A stretch of DNA of 64,000 nt from Pyrenula massariospora (lineage: Eukaryota; Ascomycota; Eurotiomycetes; Pyrenulales; Pyrenulaceae), in contig JAGFMI010000028.1 in assembly GCA_021030905.1 (NCBI GenBank), positions 248,001 through 312,000 on the forward strand. Direction: 5' to 3'. Positions within the stretch are counted from its first letter, which is position 1; the number at the start of each line of letters is the position of its first letter. The translations under genes were made by a program, and so were the position numbers. The notes under the pieces are model-generated. The model was given only the letters and a program-made list of their open reading frames with translations, made no database searches and was not told the origin of the DNA. Below, piece by piece: positions 43,237 through 54,160 of this stretch.

Positions 43237-45894
43237 CTTCAGAACTTGTGTACTAGAGATACAATTGCAATCTTCGAGTTGACAACCCAACTTCCGAAAT
43301 TAAAGTCAGACAAATTACACATAGATTGTCACTTCAATCACATGGATATTCGATATGTTTGTTTCGACTCGGTTGAAGTGATGAAGTGTTCGCGGTATCA
43401 GCACCCCAAAATAGCTAACGAGCTGTGCTTACAGTTAAGTAACTGTGGAGAACAACCTCAATCCAATAAAATTGCGAAATTTGAATAATTAGTAATTTAT
43501 TATTCAATTATATGTGAACTTCTCAATTTCAACATAAGCATGTAAAGCACTGGATTTAATATAATGGACGATACTGTCGGGCAAACCCCTATTAGTGCTG
43601 CATTGTACGCGCGAAGAGCAGGTTCCGCGTGGGTGATCAGACAATCTCAATCTCAACAACCGAGACAGTGCGACGAGAAAGTCGAATTCTGTTGACTTAG
43701 CTGGCTGATGTCGACCACATAGCGCATTTATCAACTCAACATTTATGATTCATTTCCGAGCTCTCTGATCAATTCTCCTTGGCTATCCTCCAAAGAATTG
43801 GACCACCGTAATGTCCGCATCACAGTGGCCCACCGATCAGGGGCCCTAGAATCTCAATTGATGCGTGACAGCATCCGGAACGAGGATCATATGCAGCAAG
43901 CGAAGTAAATGTGGCGTTACTATATGTCTTCAAGACAGCGCCTATGGATCATGTGTCTGTAGGCTTGCGAGTGAATCTAATACTGTGCGAGAAAGTCTTT
44001 CATGAGTGCCCGGCCTTCTCTTTTTGGTATTGCCTTAAATTTCCTCGATCCTCTGCTTCTCTGGATCCATTGCTGCCAGATAAAAACTGTTCTACATGGC
44101 CACTCTTCTAGCACCGTACAATGCTGGCATGCAACTACACTTAGGTAATATCACACCCTGATACATTGTGTCTTCTTCAGCTGAAGCGCTTGCAGGCTGC
44201 AACTCTTAGACCCAGTAGCTCTGTGTCGAGCGTTCAGTCATTACCAGCCCTAGTGGAGCCATTTCAAAAGAAGTTAAAGCACGTAAAGGACCAGTAGCCT
44301 AAGAGGTCATCCATGAATCATCGATTGTGGACAAGGCGACTGATGTGACTACTGCTATGAACCTGGGTTTGCTTTCCGTTGTTTTCTAGGTGACATATTG
44401 TCTTAATAGCCGGAATAGATCAATGCTGCATTTGCAATAAGGTATGGTAACTTTAACGCTAAAGGCAAAGGTGACTTCATCAACACATTATAGTTCAAGG
44501 GGAGCGGTGTTACTTTCATGATATTAGTCAAGGTCTTTAATAAGATGATCTATGATTACTATATGACCCAGTTTAGTTCAACGAAGAAGCTGAAGCGAAG
44601 CCAGAGGGTTTCGCAGAAGGTTGCCAGGAATATTTCATTTCAGGTAAGTGCCTCTAAAGGCTGTCACAAGCCGATTGATTCGAGATATTCTGTGATGATT
44701 TCATGGGGAGGGGGGAAGTTTACAGCTATTATATCGATTAACCCTTGTGACGGTGAGCAGGCTGAGAAGATAGAATTCAAGTATATGCCCCCATGCTTTG
44801 AGTCTTCTAATATGACTCTAATCGTGCGCAGTGGCGCAATCACCTTCACCGAGGACAGCTTAATCTTAATGTTAGCGGCGAATCTGGCAAAGATGACACC
44901 GCCTTTCTACAGGAAAATGGGACTTTCATCTCCGTGACTTATATTGATGGTTGACAAGACCTCAAGCAGCGTTGGTCTCCTTGCCGGCCAACGTCCCAGT
45001 GCGCAGCTAGAATTGTTTTACAGCGGAGGGGACTGGTCCTTTGAGATCATGCGGGTCACAGCACTTAGATTCCCTGACCTTGTCGCCAAAACGCCGATAC
45101 GCATTCACGCGATTTTGACAAAGTACACTTCTCTCCGCAGTTTTTTCTCTGCCACTCAAACCTCGCCAAAGGCCATAGTTCCTAATCTTGAAAGACTGGG
45201 GTATATGCAATATACTATACTCTTGCAGGAAGCCTATCTCGACTACAAGCTGATCGCAAAGAATCTCCAAGTCCTACAGAAAAGACTGCTGCCGCTCCGC
45301 TTCTGATCACCACGCTATGCCCTCCCACTTTTGTCGACCTAGAGGCCGCACAGCAGAGGCTAAAGACAAGGCGTCTAAAGCGCCAGCTCTCGCGGCTTCC
45401 GCGAACAAGATGGGGGGAACGGTGAGACTTCAGATGCTGGACTGAGACATTTGAATGCGCAAAGATCTCTTTAACAATTCTCTATAGTCAACATCTGTTT
45501 ATTCAATGCTACGCACCCTGCCTGGTGTGGGCTAGACTTTGTGATAGCTACATCAGAATCATTACATGACGGGAACCTCACTAAAAGTAGCACAGATAAT
45601 CTCTAACTTACTCAATTCATTTGATCCAACATTCCTCTTGCGACTTACACGATACCTATTAATCCCCCCGATAGAGGACGACTCATACAGTGGCGACTAG
45701 TAAGCTTCGAAATGGGCATTACTTTCACTGTGTTCCTTCTCGTCGCTAAATTAAAACGCAAAATTACGGTTAAAGTGCGCGGCAACCGAATGAGAAATAG
45801 AACGATCAGAAATCCTATCAACGACTTACCGTCTCTCCAGACAACTTCACCTCATGCTTATATATACAATACTTACAAGCAGCTCATAAGCCCC
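43237..45894. other. Long gene-poor region with two unexplained frames
   Basis: The left end is the HET promoter with a short AT palindrome near 43483-43506. Plus-strand frames at 44518-44937 (139 codons) and 44944-45306 (120 codons) are unusually long for the local AT content but match no domain I know. They could be exons or remains of one gene. The rest holds nothing I can support. Confidence 0.35.
44518..45306 (+). other. Two adjacent unrecognised frames, possible gene or relic
   Basis: The first frame starts MILVKVFNKMIYDYYMTQ and contains GGGKFTAIISINPCDGEQAE. A possible intron from the GTAAGT near 44644 to an acceptor near 44724 lies inside it. The second contains SAQLELFYSGGDWSFEIMR. 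They are in different frames and separated by a stop. No signal peptide, domain or clear splice model was found. Confidence 0.2.
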
Positions 45895-47707
45895 CTACTT
45901 TCCCCCCTGTCCCGCCAACCCCCAAAGAGCGCAATCATTCAGCCACGACCCGCCCATAAGCGTGTGATCCTTGTCGTACGAACCCCACGTCGAATCAATC
46001 ACGCAGGCCTTCTCAATATTGGTATAGAAGTTATCGAAGCATTGCTGCGCGCTCATTTTCGTGAAATCCACATTCGTGGTCTTCTTATCCGGAGGACACC
46101 CCTTCATATCAAACAGCACGCTCAATGCCAAATCACCATTCTTCTCCGCCGCGCCTTGCGCAATGCCCGGCTTACCTGGCGTCGTATGTTGCGCGTCAAG
46201 CACGACCTTGTCATTCTTGAGAGACGAGCAATAGTCTGTAGCGGCCTGTTTGGCCTTTGCGTCGTTGATTTTCAACAACGGGTTCGCGCCGGTGTCCACC
46301 TTGTTGCACAGCGGGAAGACGGTGCCGCCGGAGTAATCCGGCAGGTCTGGCGGGAAGTGTTGTTGCTGGCACTGGTCGAGCTGGACCTGGTTACCCGCGC
46401 ATTTGGGGTCTATTCCATTTCCATTACCGCCGCCGCCGTGGCTGTCGACGTCTCGGTCCCGCTTGTATTGGTCGAGGATTAGATCGGCGATGTGCTGGTG
46501 GAGAGCGACTTGGGGGTGGAAGACCTTGACACGCCAGCCGACGGAGTCCCAGAACGCCTGGGCGTTGGGGTCGGTGTTCTGAGGGAGTGCATTGAATACC
46601 GCGTTGGTGTAGTCGTCCCCATTGGCAAATGTTTGGCCGAGTTGTTGCATCGACTTCCCTGAGACGACCTTTTTGGTGGCGTCCTCCATTAGCTTGTCGG
46701 TGTCGTCTTCTGGTTTGTTGTAGGGATAATGCCAGAACCATAGGTTTTTGTTATCTTGGTCAGGCTCTTTGATATCCTTTTCACAAAAGCGGTGCCCATC
46801 TAGGCCATTGTTGGCTTCAATGTCAATGAATTTCACGCCGTCGTCTTTATTTTTATCAACTGCAGCTGAAATAGCGTTGTTGAGTTTGACACTCATGCTG
46901 TTAAATTCCTTTCGCAGCTCTGTTGTCATCTTAGTGTGCGGCTTCCCATCATCTTTTGGGTTCGCAGTTCGAGCAAATGTGACCTTGTCGCAATCCGTAG
47001 TCTGATCATTGAAAAATTGGCCATAACCAACGACGTAAAGTTTGAAATCTTTGCCGACCGGGTCTGCTTGTCCTTTTGTAACTGTCTTTTTTATCAAGTG
47101 ATCGATATTGTTCACTAGGTCAGGGCTATTTATAAGCTCCCAACTGTGCTTTCTCTGATCATCGCAAGTTCGATACACAGGGCCAAACCAAATATGAGTT
47201 TCGAGAATACAATTAAATAGAATGCCGGGAAAATCAATGTCGTCGCCACCGACATGGAGGGTCGCCATCTGTGGTTTGCCAAACTTCGGTCGAGGATCTG
47301 CCGTCACACCATTAGCATCCCATTCAATACAGAAGATGCCTACCTAAGAAGAAGAGTCACGTACCGTAGAAGCGATCTGGCTTGTTGTGTTGATCTTCAT
47401 CGTAGAACTGATAATCTTCAACATCCTTCGCATGAGCTCCAGAACAGACGACATTATTAAAGGTATGATCTTGCCCCGGTGCTAGATCTTCGTTTTTGTT
47501 CAACAATACAGGATAAGCTTGGTCGTACCGCAGACAACGACGGCCCTCAACCAAGGTCACAGACCCTACACCTGAGCCGTAAGAGTCTCCTAGAGCCGTC
47601 CATTCAAATTTGCTTCCATGCGAGTTCGCGATTTGGTATTCTTGAGAATTTGTAGGAAAGGCGCGATAGCCCCGTGTAAGGAATAGAAGTAGTAGGTACT
47701 GTCGCAT
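45895..47707 (-). CDS. Secreted SGNH/GDSL-type hydrolase, 581 aa
   Basis: Two exons, 47365-47707 and 45895-47297, are joined by a 67-base intron (GTACGT/GGCAG), giving FYDPRPKFGKPQMATLHVGG. A short hydrophobic N-terminus (MRQYLLLLFLTRGYRAF) suggests secretion. Block I is ALGDSYGSGVG with the nucleophile serine at about residue 42. Block III reads HVGGDDIDF, where the family norm is GGND, so the oxyanion-hole asparagine is replaced by aspartate. A C-terminal VKVFHPQVALHQHIAD carries the Asp/His-type block V. The rest has many Cys residues and extends about 150 residues past the hydrolase domain (KCAGNQVQLDQCQQQ onward), an unknown C-terminal region. Substrates in this clan are lipids, acetylated sugars or esters. 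The gene looks intact. Confidence 0.85.
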
Positions 47708-49303
47708 GATGGTCAAAAAGAGTAGCTGCCCTCAAAGGCTAGACCTGCTAGCTCAAGGCACGTCTTTAGTAACAAAGATAGGAGTTACTCGTGTTGCACA
47801 CCGTGTATTCAAACGGCTTTCCACCTGCCTGGGAGGTCTTCCGGCCTAGTTGACTCCTAGAAACCCAACGAGAAGATGAAAAGAACACCGAAAAACGACG
47901 AGCAAAAAGGAAATTTAGACTTGATAACTTTATCACACTCACCCTCAGCTCTCTCGTTTATGTGGAGAGTCGTAGGCTTATAAACATCCGGAGGAAACTC
48001 CATAGGCATCTTAGGTCTACCAAAAAATCCCAACACAGGTCATCTTCCTCTTCCATAGATATCTTGCTATAAAAATTATTTTCTCGTCTCAAAACTCGTT
48101 CGTAACTGGAAACAAAGGGTAGAGAGGTGTGTTGGTAGGGTAACCTAAGGCGAGGAGAACATTAGCACTGTACTCTTACAATAAGGAGGCATAAACAAAG
48201 TGGCTTAGTCGTCCTCTAGCGAAGGAATCTTGCAACAGAGACGTTTCGCAAGAGGCGTTAAGTATATCTCAACCCTTACACCAACAGGACAAGCATTTTC
48301 GATGGTGCTTCCAAGTGATGCAACGGATTTTTCTTGGCATATGGCCAAGAGGTATGAGCCTTTGTAGTGGGAGTTGCACCGGATCATAGAAACTCATTAG
48401 GCTCTCGGTGGTGGGTAGGCGATGCATGAATACATAACACACAGAGCTCGGCTGTGAGAAGACTTGATATATCCAGGTTTGCTAGAGCGTGATGGTGGGA
48501 TCGCTCGAGGTTCAGACTGCATTAGAGCTGGAACTAGGCAAGCAACACACTCCATGGAATGCGGCTGATGAGGCAGTACGGCGAGGAAATCAGTTGGTCC
48601 ACCTCGAAAATATTGCAACTGGTGCCTTCAAAAACAAAGACAGCCTAGAAGGAAGCGGAGGCGGGGCAAAAGGGAGAGAACAAGAAAAATGAGAGAACAA
48701 GAAAAATGAGAGAACAAGAAAAATGAGAGAACAAGAACTAGATCACGGTGGGAAAGACACAGAGAGGCCAAGAATTGCACTTCGTGAGGCTTGCTTGAAA
48801 GGGTAGATAGAAGGAGATTGGCGATTCGGCTGAAACCTTTGTCGAATGTCGGGTCGGGAAGATAAGGCGGGTGATTCGATCAGAGAAACATTAGAAAACG
48901 AAAGCGCGGGGCGAGGGGCAGCGCATTGGCGTTGGTTCAGGAAAAAGGCTGGGTTCGCTCTATGTGCAAGGAGTTAGAAGGGGCAAGAGGATTGCCGTGC
49001 CTTTAAAATAACACTAAATGTACTCCCAGGTACTCCACAAAAGGCTAGGCACGAGCGGGAGGCGAGGCTGAACCAACACCTTCCTTCTACCACCAATGAC
49101 GAGGAATTACGGTGCCGAAGGATCTGTGACGACGGCTCCTCCACTGCCATATCTGGATGTGGTTGTTGGCGGCAAAAACAAGGTCGAGTCGGCTAGGTTT
49201 CAGCCTTTTCCCGGTGCCTTGCTAACGTCTCCATGCCATCTCAATTACTCTTCGAGCCCGCTACGGTCTGTCTTTTGACTACTCAGCGCGACAAGAGGTA
49301 GCA
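47708..49303. other. Intergenic region between divergent SGNH hydrolase and ML-domain genes
   Basis: It has both promoters and a purine-rich stretch with a short tandem repeat (listed separately). Frames at 48397-48692 and 49096-49278 have no domain. No gene is supported. Confidence 0.45.
48672..48738. repeat. Tandem repeat, 17-base unit, about four copies
   Basis: The unit GAGAGAACAAGAAAAAT repeats nearly perfectly about four times. It lies in noncoding, purine-rich DNA and is likely a simple minisatellite. Confidence 0.9.
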
Positions 49304-50040
49304 ATGGCTCAATATTCTCTGCTCCCCATTCTAGTGATCTTGTTTAGCGCAGCTGTACATTGCACGTCTCTTCTGCTTCAGGATGATTATACTTCTATTA
49401 CACCCTTCTCAATGATTCCGGGTGGTTCCCCTCTCAGGTATTGCGAAGAGTCTCGAGACACAGATCTTTACTCTATTGAAAGAGTAGAGCTCTGGCCAAA
49501 TCCTCTCCACATGTGAGTCCACAAAAATCAGCATCCGCAGGAAGCTGCTGAATGATCTCTTGCCAAAGCGACGACGTCTTCGAGGTTCACTTATATGGTA
49601 AGGCATTAAAGTTCACGTTGAAACGCATCTAGATCACTCACTGACAACTTGCAGGGACCTTCTCCCAGAACATCACGAACAACGCGACCTGGACAATGTT
49701 GGCCCAATATGACAATAGCACAGAGCACGAAAGCGGCACATGGGATTTCTGCCACTCGGTAGACAGCATTGACCAGCCAGACCCGAGTCGAGAGAAAGAA
49801 TGCCCACCAGAGAAAGGCTTTGCGCTTCTTATGATGTCAGCCTGGGTGATGCCAATGTTTATCGTCCCCGTAGGTCCCATTGATCTGTCCAAGAAATCTG
49901 ACAAGTCGCTTTACTGATCTGGCCAGGGCGATTACTATTTCAAGTTTGATGCCGTGACCAAAGAGGGCGAGAGAATTTATTGTCTTGATACGAGCATCAA
50001 TCTTGACTACAAGGAAAGCGACGAACGAGAGGATCCCTAA
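49304..50040 (+). CDS. Secreted ML-domain (NPC2-like) lipid-binding protein, 188 aa
   Basis: Four exons, 49304-49512, 49569-49597 (29 bases), 49655-49869 and 49927-50040, join in phase (189 codons). A signal peptide, MAQYSLLPILVILFSAAVHC, leads into the ML fold. PGGSPLRYCEE and SIERVELWPNPLHIDDVFEV come first, then HLYGTFSQNITNNATW, WDFCHSVDS, KECPPEKGFALLM, and YYFKFDAVTKEGERIYCLD. The cysteine pattern and the proline after the first strand match fungal phosphatidylglycerol/phosphatidylinositol transfer protein-like ML proteins. They hold one lipid or sterol in a beta-sandwich pocket. Two N-glycosylation sites (NIT, NAT) are present. The gene is intact. Its 3' end lies 41 bases from a MITE. 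Confidence 0.88.
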
Positions 50041-50637
50041 TCTTAAGTTATAAGCATTTTCGTGAGTCGACCTTAATGCTATCCCTTACTAGTCGGTAAA
50101 TGGCCACTTATCCGCAGGGACGAAAGTTCTAGGCGTGTGCGGAGTACTTCTCAGAAATTTTAAGCCCTTCGACCCTTACAAACCCCCAATGATAGGGCTA
50201 AGAGCTTATTATTTAGGGACTGCTAGTCTATGTGGTACCCCGCACGCGCTTAGAATTTTCATCTCTGCGGATAAGTAGCCATTTATCGACTAGTAAGGGA
50301 TACTACAGAATGCTGGAGATAGCATTATTGAAGTTACCGGGAATGCTAGTGCAGCAAGTGAAGATCTCGCAGCGGAGACAACTTGATTTTCGTATCCAAG
50401 GTGGTCTCAGTCGCTAACATTGTAAGAGAATTGATGTAGTTTACTTTTAAGCTAGCCAGACGTTTTTTAGGATCCTACTGTCTCTTTGTGCAAAATTGAT
50501 CTCATTTATGGGCCTGTTGGCCCCATTGTCTTATCCAGGTGCCTCCAGCTCTTCCTTGTTGCTATTTATATGATCATTTTCATCAAATGATTTCGAGTTG
50601 TATTAATCAGATTCTCTCATTCTATGTCGCTAGGTTC
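50041..50637. other. Spacer holding a MITE, between ML-domain and HET genes
   Basis: It is a convergent 3' spacer that contains the 219-base MITE listed separately. The remainder (50303-50637) is AT-rich flank with no other feature. Confidence 0.5.
50082..50300. mobile_element. 219-base Tc1/mariner-type MITE with TA target duplication
   Basis: The ends are an inverted repeat of about 60 bases with only a few mismatches (left about 50082-50143, right about 50240-50300). Each begins TCCCTTACTAGTCG(A/G)TAAA. Both ends are flanked by TA (50080-50081 and 50301-50302), the target duplication used by Tc1/mariner elements. There is no coding capacity, so it depended on a transposase elsewhere. The high identity of the arms suggests a fairly recent insertion. 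Confidence 0.85.
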
Positions 50638-53287
50638 TTAATTCTTCTCATCGCCCTCGCTGACGGTTGATAATCGTCGACACGAAGGTCCTTCATCTCC
50701 TTCCGTAGAGTCACTATGAGCGTAGTCGGAATCATGTGACCCACATTCACCAAATGCCAAGTCGGCACTTATTGGTTCAAGAGGCTCCCCATCCTCCCCA
50801 ACATCGGTCCCAAATTGAAGAGATAGCATACTCGTGTACCAATATTGTCTCGACGGTATCGGTCCCGAGGCTTGGGTTCGCGATGTGGGAAATGGCTGGC
50901 CTGGGGCTTCATCTATTTCCGCATTTTCTAGATACACGCACCCGACCCACCGGAAATGAATGCAATTTGGTCTACTCGATGACCCCTTTATTTCACCGAT
51001 ATCTTCTATTTTGACAGGCTGCGCAAGTATGAAATGTTGGCGTGCCTCAATTCCTGCGTCGTCGTACTTGAGGAGGGCACAGCGCTCTCGATTAATCAGT
51101 GCAGCCGAGACCTTCGCGGCCAAAGCAGGGTGATCCCCGATGGGCACAAGGTGGTCGCTTTCCAGAACACCGTATGCCGACAATCCTTGCAGATCGAGCG
51201 AACCGTCTTCGTGAGCAAACCAGTGTGATGTTATCACAGGCATCGGCCGTGAATACAGGCCTAAATCGAAAATTGACGGTGGACACCAGGACCACGGCCC
51301 AAAGGTGGTAATAGGTACACGGGCGTGGAATATTTCGAGCGGATGACCGCATTCGAAGTGCGGCAGAAGACGTTTCGTAATGTCCGGCCCTGACAAAGTC
51401 TCGGTATAGCCAAACTTCTCTGGCGGCAGACACATAAGAGCAGCAATGATTAAATGGTCCACCGCCCAAGATGTGATTCTAGGGCGCAAAATTTGCAATA
51501 GGTCTTGCATCGTCACAAGCGAAGCAGCGTCCCAGAAACCCAGCTCGTCGAAGTGTGTTGCAGAACTATGGTACACGCGTTGCACGATTTCGGATGCGAT
51601 ATAATAGCCGAGTTCGGGCACTAAGTTTGTGCGCTGATCAACTATAGACTCCTTGCGAGTTTTTCCGTATTTCTCTAAGTAAGCGGCAAGCAATTGCGAG
51701 AGCTCCTCCGATTCCTTTGTGTGCGCAATCTCGTTCCCCTCAGTCCAATTTCTGGAATCATCTAACAAACTTCGTACATTCGCATCTAACGATGAAGACT
51801 TCCACTTGAACACATCATCCTGAAGATCCTTTATCAATGGTTCGTTAGAATTGCTCGGGTTCTTGAACAGGACCTTCACCGGGTGGCCTCTCGAGGCGAA
51901 CAATTCGGCAGCGGTCCATCCTCTTGTAAACCAGGCCGAAAGTACCAGCGCTACAGCAGGTCTTCCATCTTCAGTCCATTCAAGATTAACCAGTTCCTCA
52001 TCGTGAATAACGGTGACTGAGGCGTGTTTATAGTTCTCTAGCATAGTATTCATAGCTACTCTTCGTTCCTGGCGGCCACTAGGAATGGAGATGGCGTCCC
52101 ACCAGATACCGACGCAACCAAGTCTTGTGGCTATCTTCGAAAAATATCCAAATAGGCAGTCGTTAACCTGACCGTTCGATTTCATACCAACGCCAGTTCC
52201 ATCAGACCAGACGTGAGAGAGCGCCATATACTTGGCTCCTTCAGCACACAAGGAGTATTCCTGAGACGCTGATGGTTCAATGCACCATGCAGTCTGTCGC
52301 CATCCCGTAGCAATATCTGAAATGGTCCCCAGGTGGAAGGCTTCGTTGAGCAATTTTGGTTTGAACGTCGTTTCTTGGGTGCAACCAGACTGGCACTTGT
52401 GCGACTGTATGACGACGGTGCTGTTATCATGACTGTAGAGACAGAGTTGGTTTGTACATGACCGGTGTCTGTCCTTCCGCGAAGCCATCGAAGTTTGTGC
52501 TCTGCAAGGCAACGTTCCACAACCGGTAGGGGCAGATGCTGCTCTGGCTACACGCACCAAAAACAGTCTCCAGGGCTCTCCGGTCATAGCCTGCCCGGAG
52601 CTCGCTTTTTAGGCCCACAAAAGACTGCTCAATCTGGAACGTATCATAGTACGCTTTACCCATGGTCACATAATTTGCCCAGATCATGACATCAACCATC
52701 CCATGAAAATCAACGCAGCAATTGCCTTCAAGAATTCGAGGCGGTCTGTTGTCCAGGGCCTTAAACAGGAAGGATAGAAAGACACGCAGCAAAACAGGCA
52801 TCCAGCAGCCTAGTACCGTCAAGACCCATTCTTTAAAGGCAACCCAGTGGCACACGGGGGCTGCTTCCCTCAGAGCCTCCTTCCTCCGGCGGCACGAGAA
52901 ACTGTTACAGTCCATGACTACCCATGCCTTGCTCGCGGCAATTATTCGGCGCATGACATGCTCTCCGACACATCGAGACCATTTCCGTGGTTCCCTCGTT
53001 CTAGCGTATTCGTGTGGCCTTGAAATATAGTCATTCAAGGGTTGAGTTTTAGAGCTGCTATACTCCACATCCAAAACAGGGTCACAGTTCTCCCTGATCC
53101 GGGAAAAGGAGTCGAGCTGCTCTTCGCTGATAAGATCTGCGTTTTGGCAGCATTCATCCGCGTTGTGGGGAGGATATCTTCGAGGGTCCTTGCGATATGA
53201 CGGATTTCTCCCAAAGGGCGGCCGAAAAGGCACATGTAAGGAGGTGTGACTGTCATGATGCCATCCAGTGTTGCTTTTGCCGCACAT
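50638..53287 (-). CDS. HET-domain protein, about 865 aa or longer, spliced
   Basis: The C-terminal frame (50638-52587) and the N-terminal frame (52427-53287) overlap out of phase. A 52-base intron (52502-52553, GTGTAG/TTGCAG) joins them and gives 866 codons. The joined protein has a long N-terminal region, then a Cys motif (CTNQLC...HKCQSGC) typical of this HET subgroup. The HET core begins with YMALSHVWSDGTG at about residue 336 and continues with CVGIWWDAISIPSGRQERR and LVLSAWFTRGWTAAELFASR. The end is acidic and Ser-rich. More N-terminal exons are likely. A coding-looking segment (LSFRQELDRFPILEGLCAAK) lies at about 53247-53351, with acceptor TTCTAG, and could join by a 62-base intron. The true start may lie near 53528. 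It resembles the neighbouring HET gene at 54161. Confidence 0.75.
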
Positions 53288-54160
53288 AGCCCTTCAAGTA
53301 TTGGAAAACGGTCGAGTTCTTGCCGAAAGCTCAACAGGATAGGTTTGCGCCGTGCCTAGAAATGAGAGCAATCAATGGATGTTCTAGCAGGCACGGTTGG
53401 AACATTTCTATCCATCTAACGATAATTAACTCACGGAGCGGAGTAGTAAAATAACGAGAGCGCAACCTGTTACTCGTAAGTGAGGGGGTTGAACTCATCT
53501 CCACCACAAACAATCTAGGTTCAAGCATGAGGGCAGCAGTTGACCTTCAGGCCTTGGGATCCTACGAGGCTCAAAACAGCCTTGATTTTATGCGCGGGGC
53601 ATCCTTGCTACGCCCTTTACATAAGAATGGACCATTGAGGAGTCAGTACTTCTTAGGCAACGTCAGGTGGGGAGCGGGTCGGCCGCTTACCCCTCAAGTA
53701 AACCCTGGCGTGCGTCAATGCCAAAATCACCTACCCATATGGCCCCAATCTCAAGTTGCACGACGTCCTGAAGCCGGCTAGAAGTCCCTTGCACGCTGAC
53801 TTGTTGATGCAACGCTCGCGAAGTATTACCAGGAGCATGATCAAGCTCACCAGGGCCAAAAATGGGGAAACTGTGTGTTGCTGTTACGGTGGTTCACCAT
53901 GAGAATCGGATTGAAACAGGGTAGTAGGAAGATGTAAGCTGCGCTGTCCATGCAGTGAACAAAAAAGTGTCAAGCGATAGCCTTGGTAAGAATAGGAAGT
54001 TGTCTTCCAATGGAAGGTTAAATGCCCATCAGCTTATTTATGTAGGAAGTGACGATGAGTCTGTTGGCGATGCTGCGATATCTACGACACGACGACAGAG
54101 GATCGTAGAAGATAAGTGTGAAGCCATCTGAGTATAACACGGCGATAGTGCTGAGAAGGT
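53288..54160. other. Spacer between two HET genes, with possible extra 5' exons
   Basis: The first 240 bases probably carry further N-terminal exons of the HET gene to the left (minus-strand frame at 53331-53528 starting MLEPRLFVVEMSS). The remainder is the 3' flank of the next HET gene, with only chance frames. Confidence 0.4.

Noticed and set aside
48672-48738. Short regular repeats considered as a CRISPR-like array
   Set aside because: The 17-base units are contiguous without spacers, and this is a eukaryotic genome. It is a minisatellite.
52427-52587. Apparent frameshift in the HET gene at 50638
   Set aside because: A 52-base GT-AG intron restores the frame, so a mutation is not needed.
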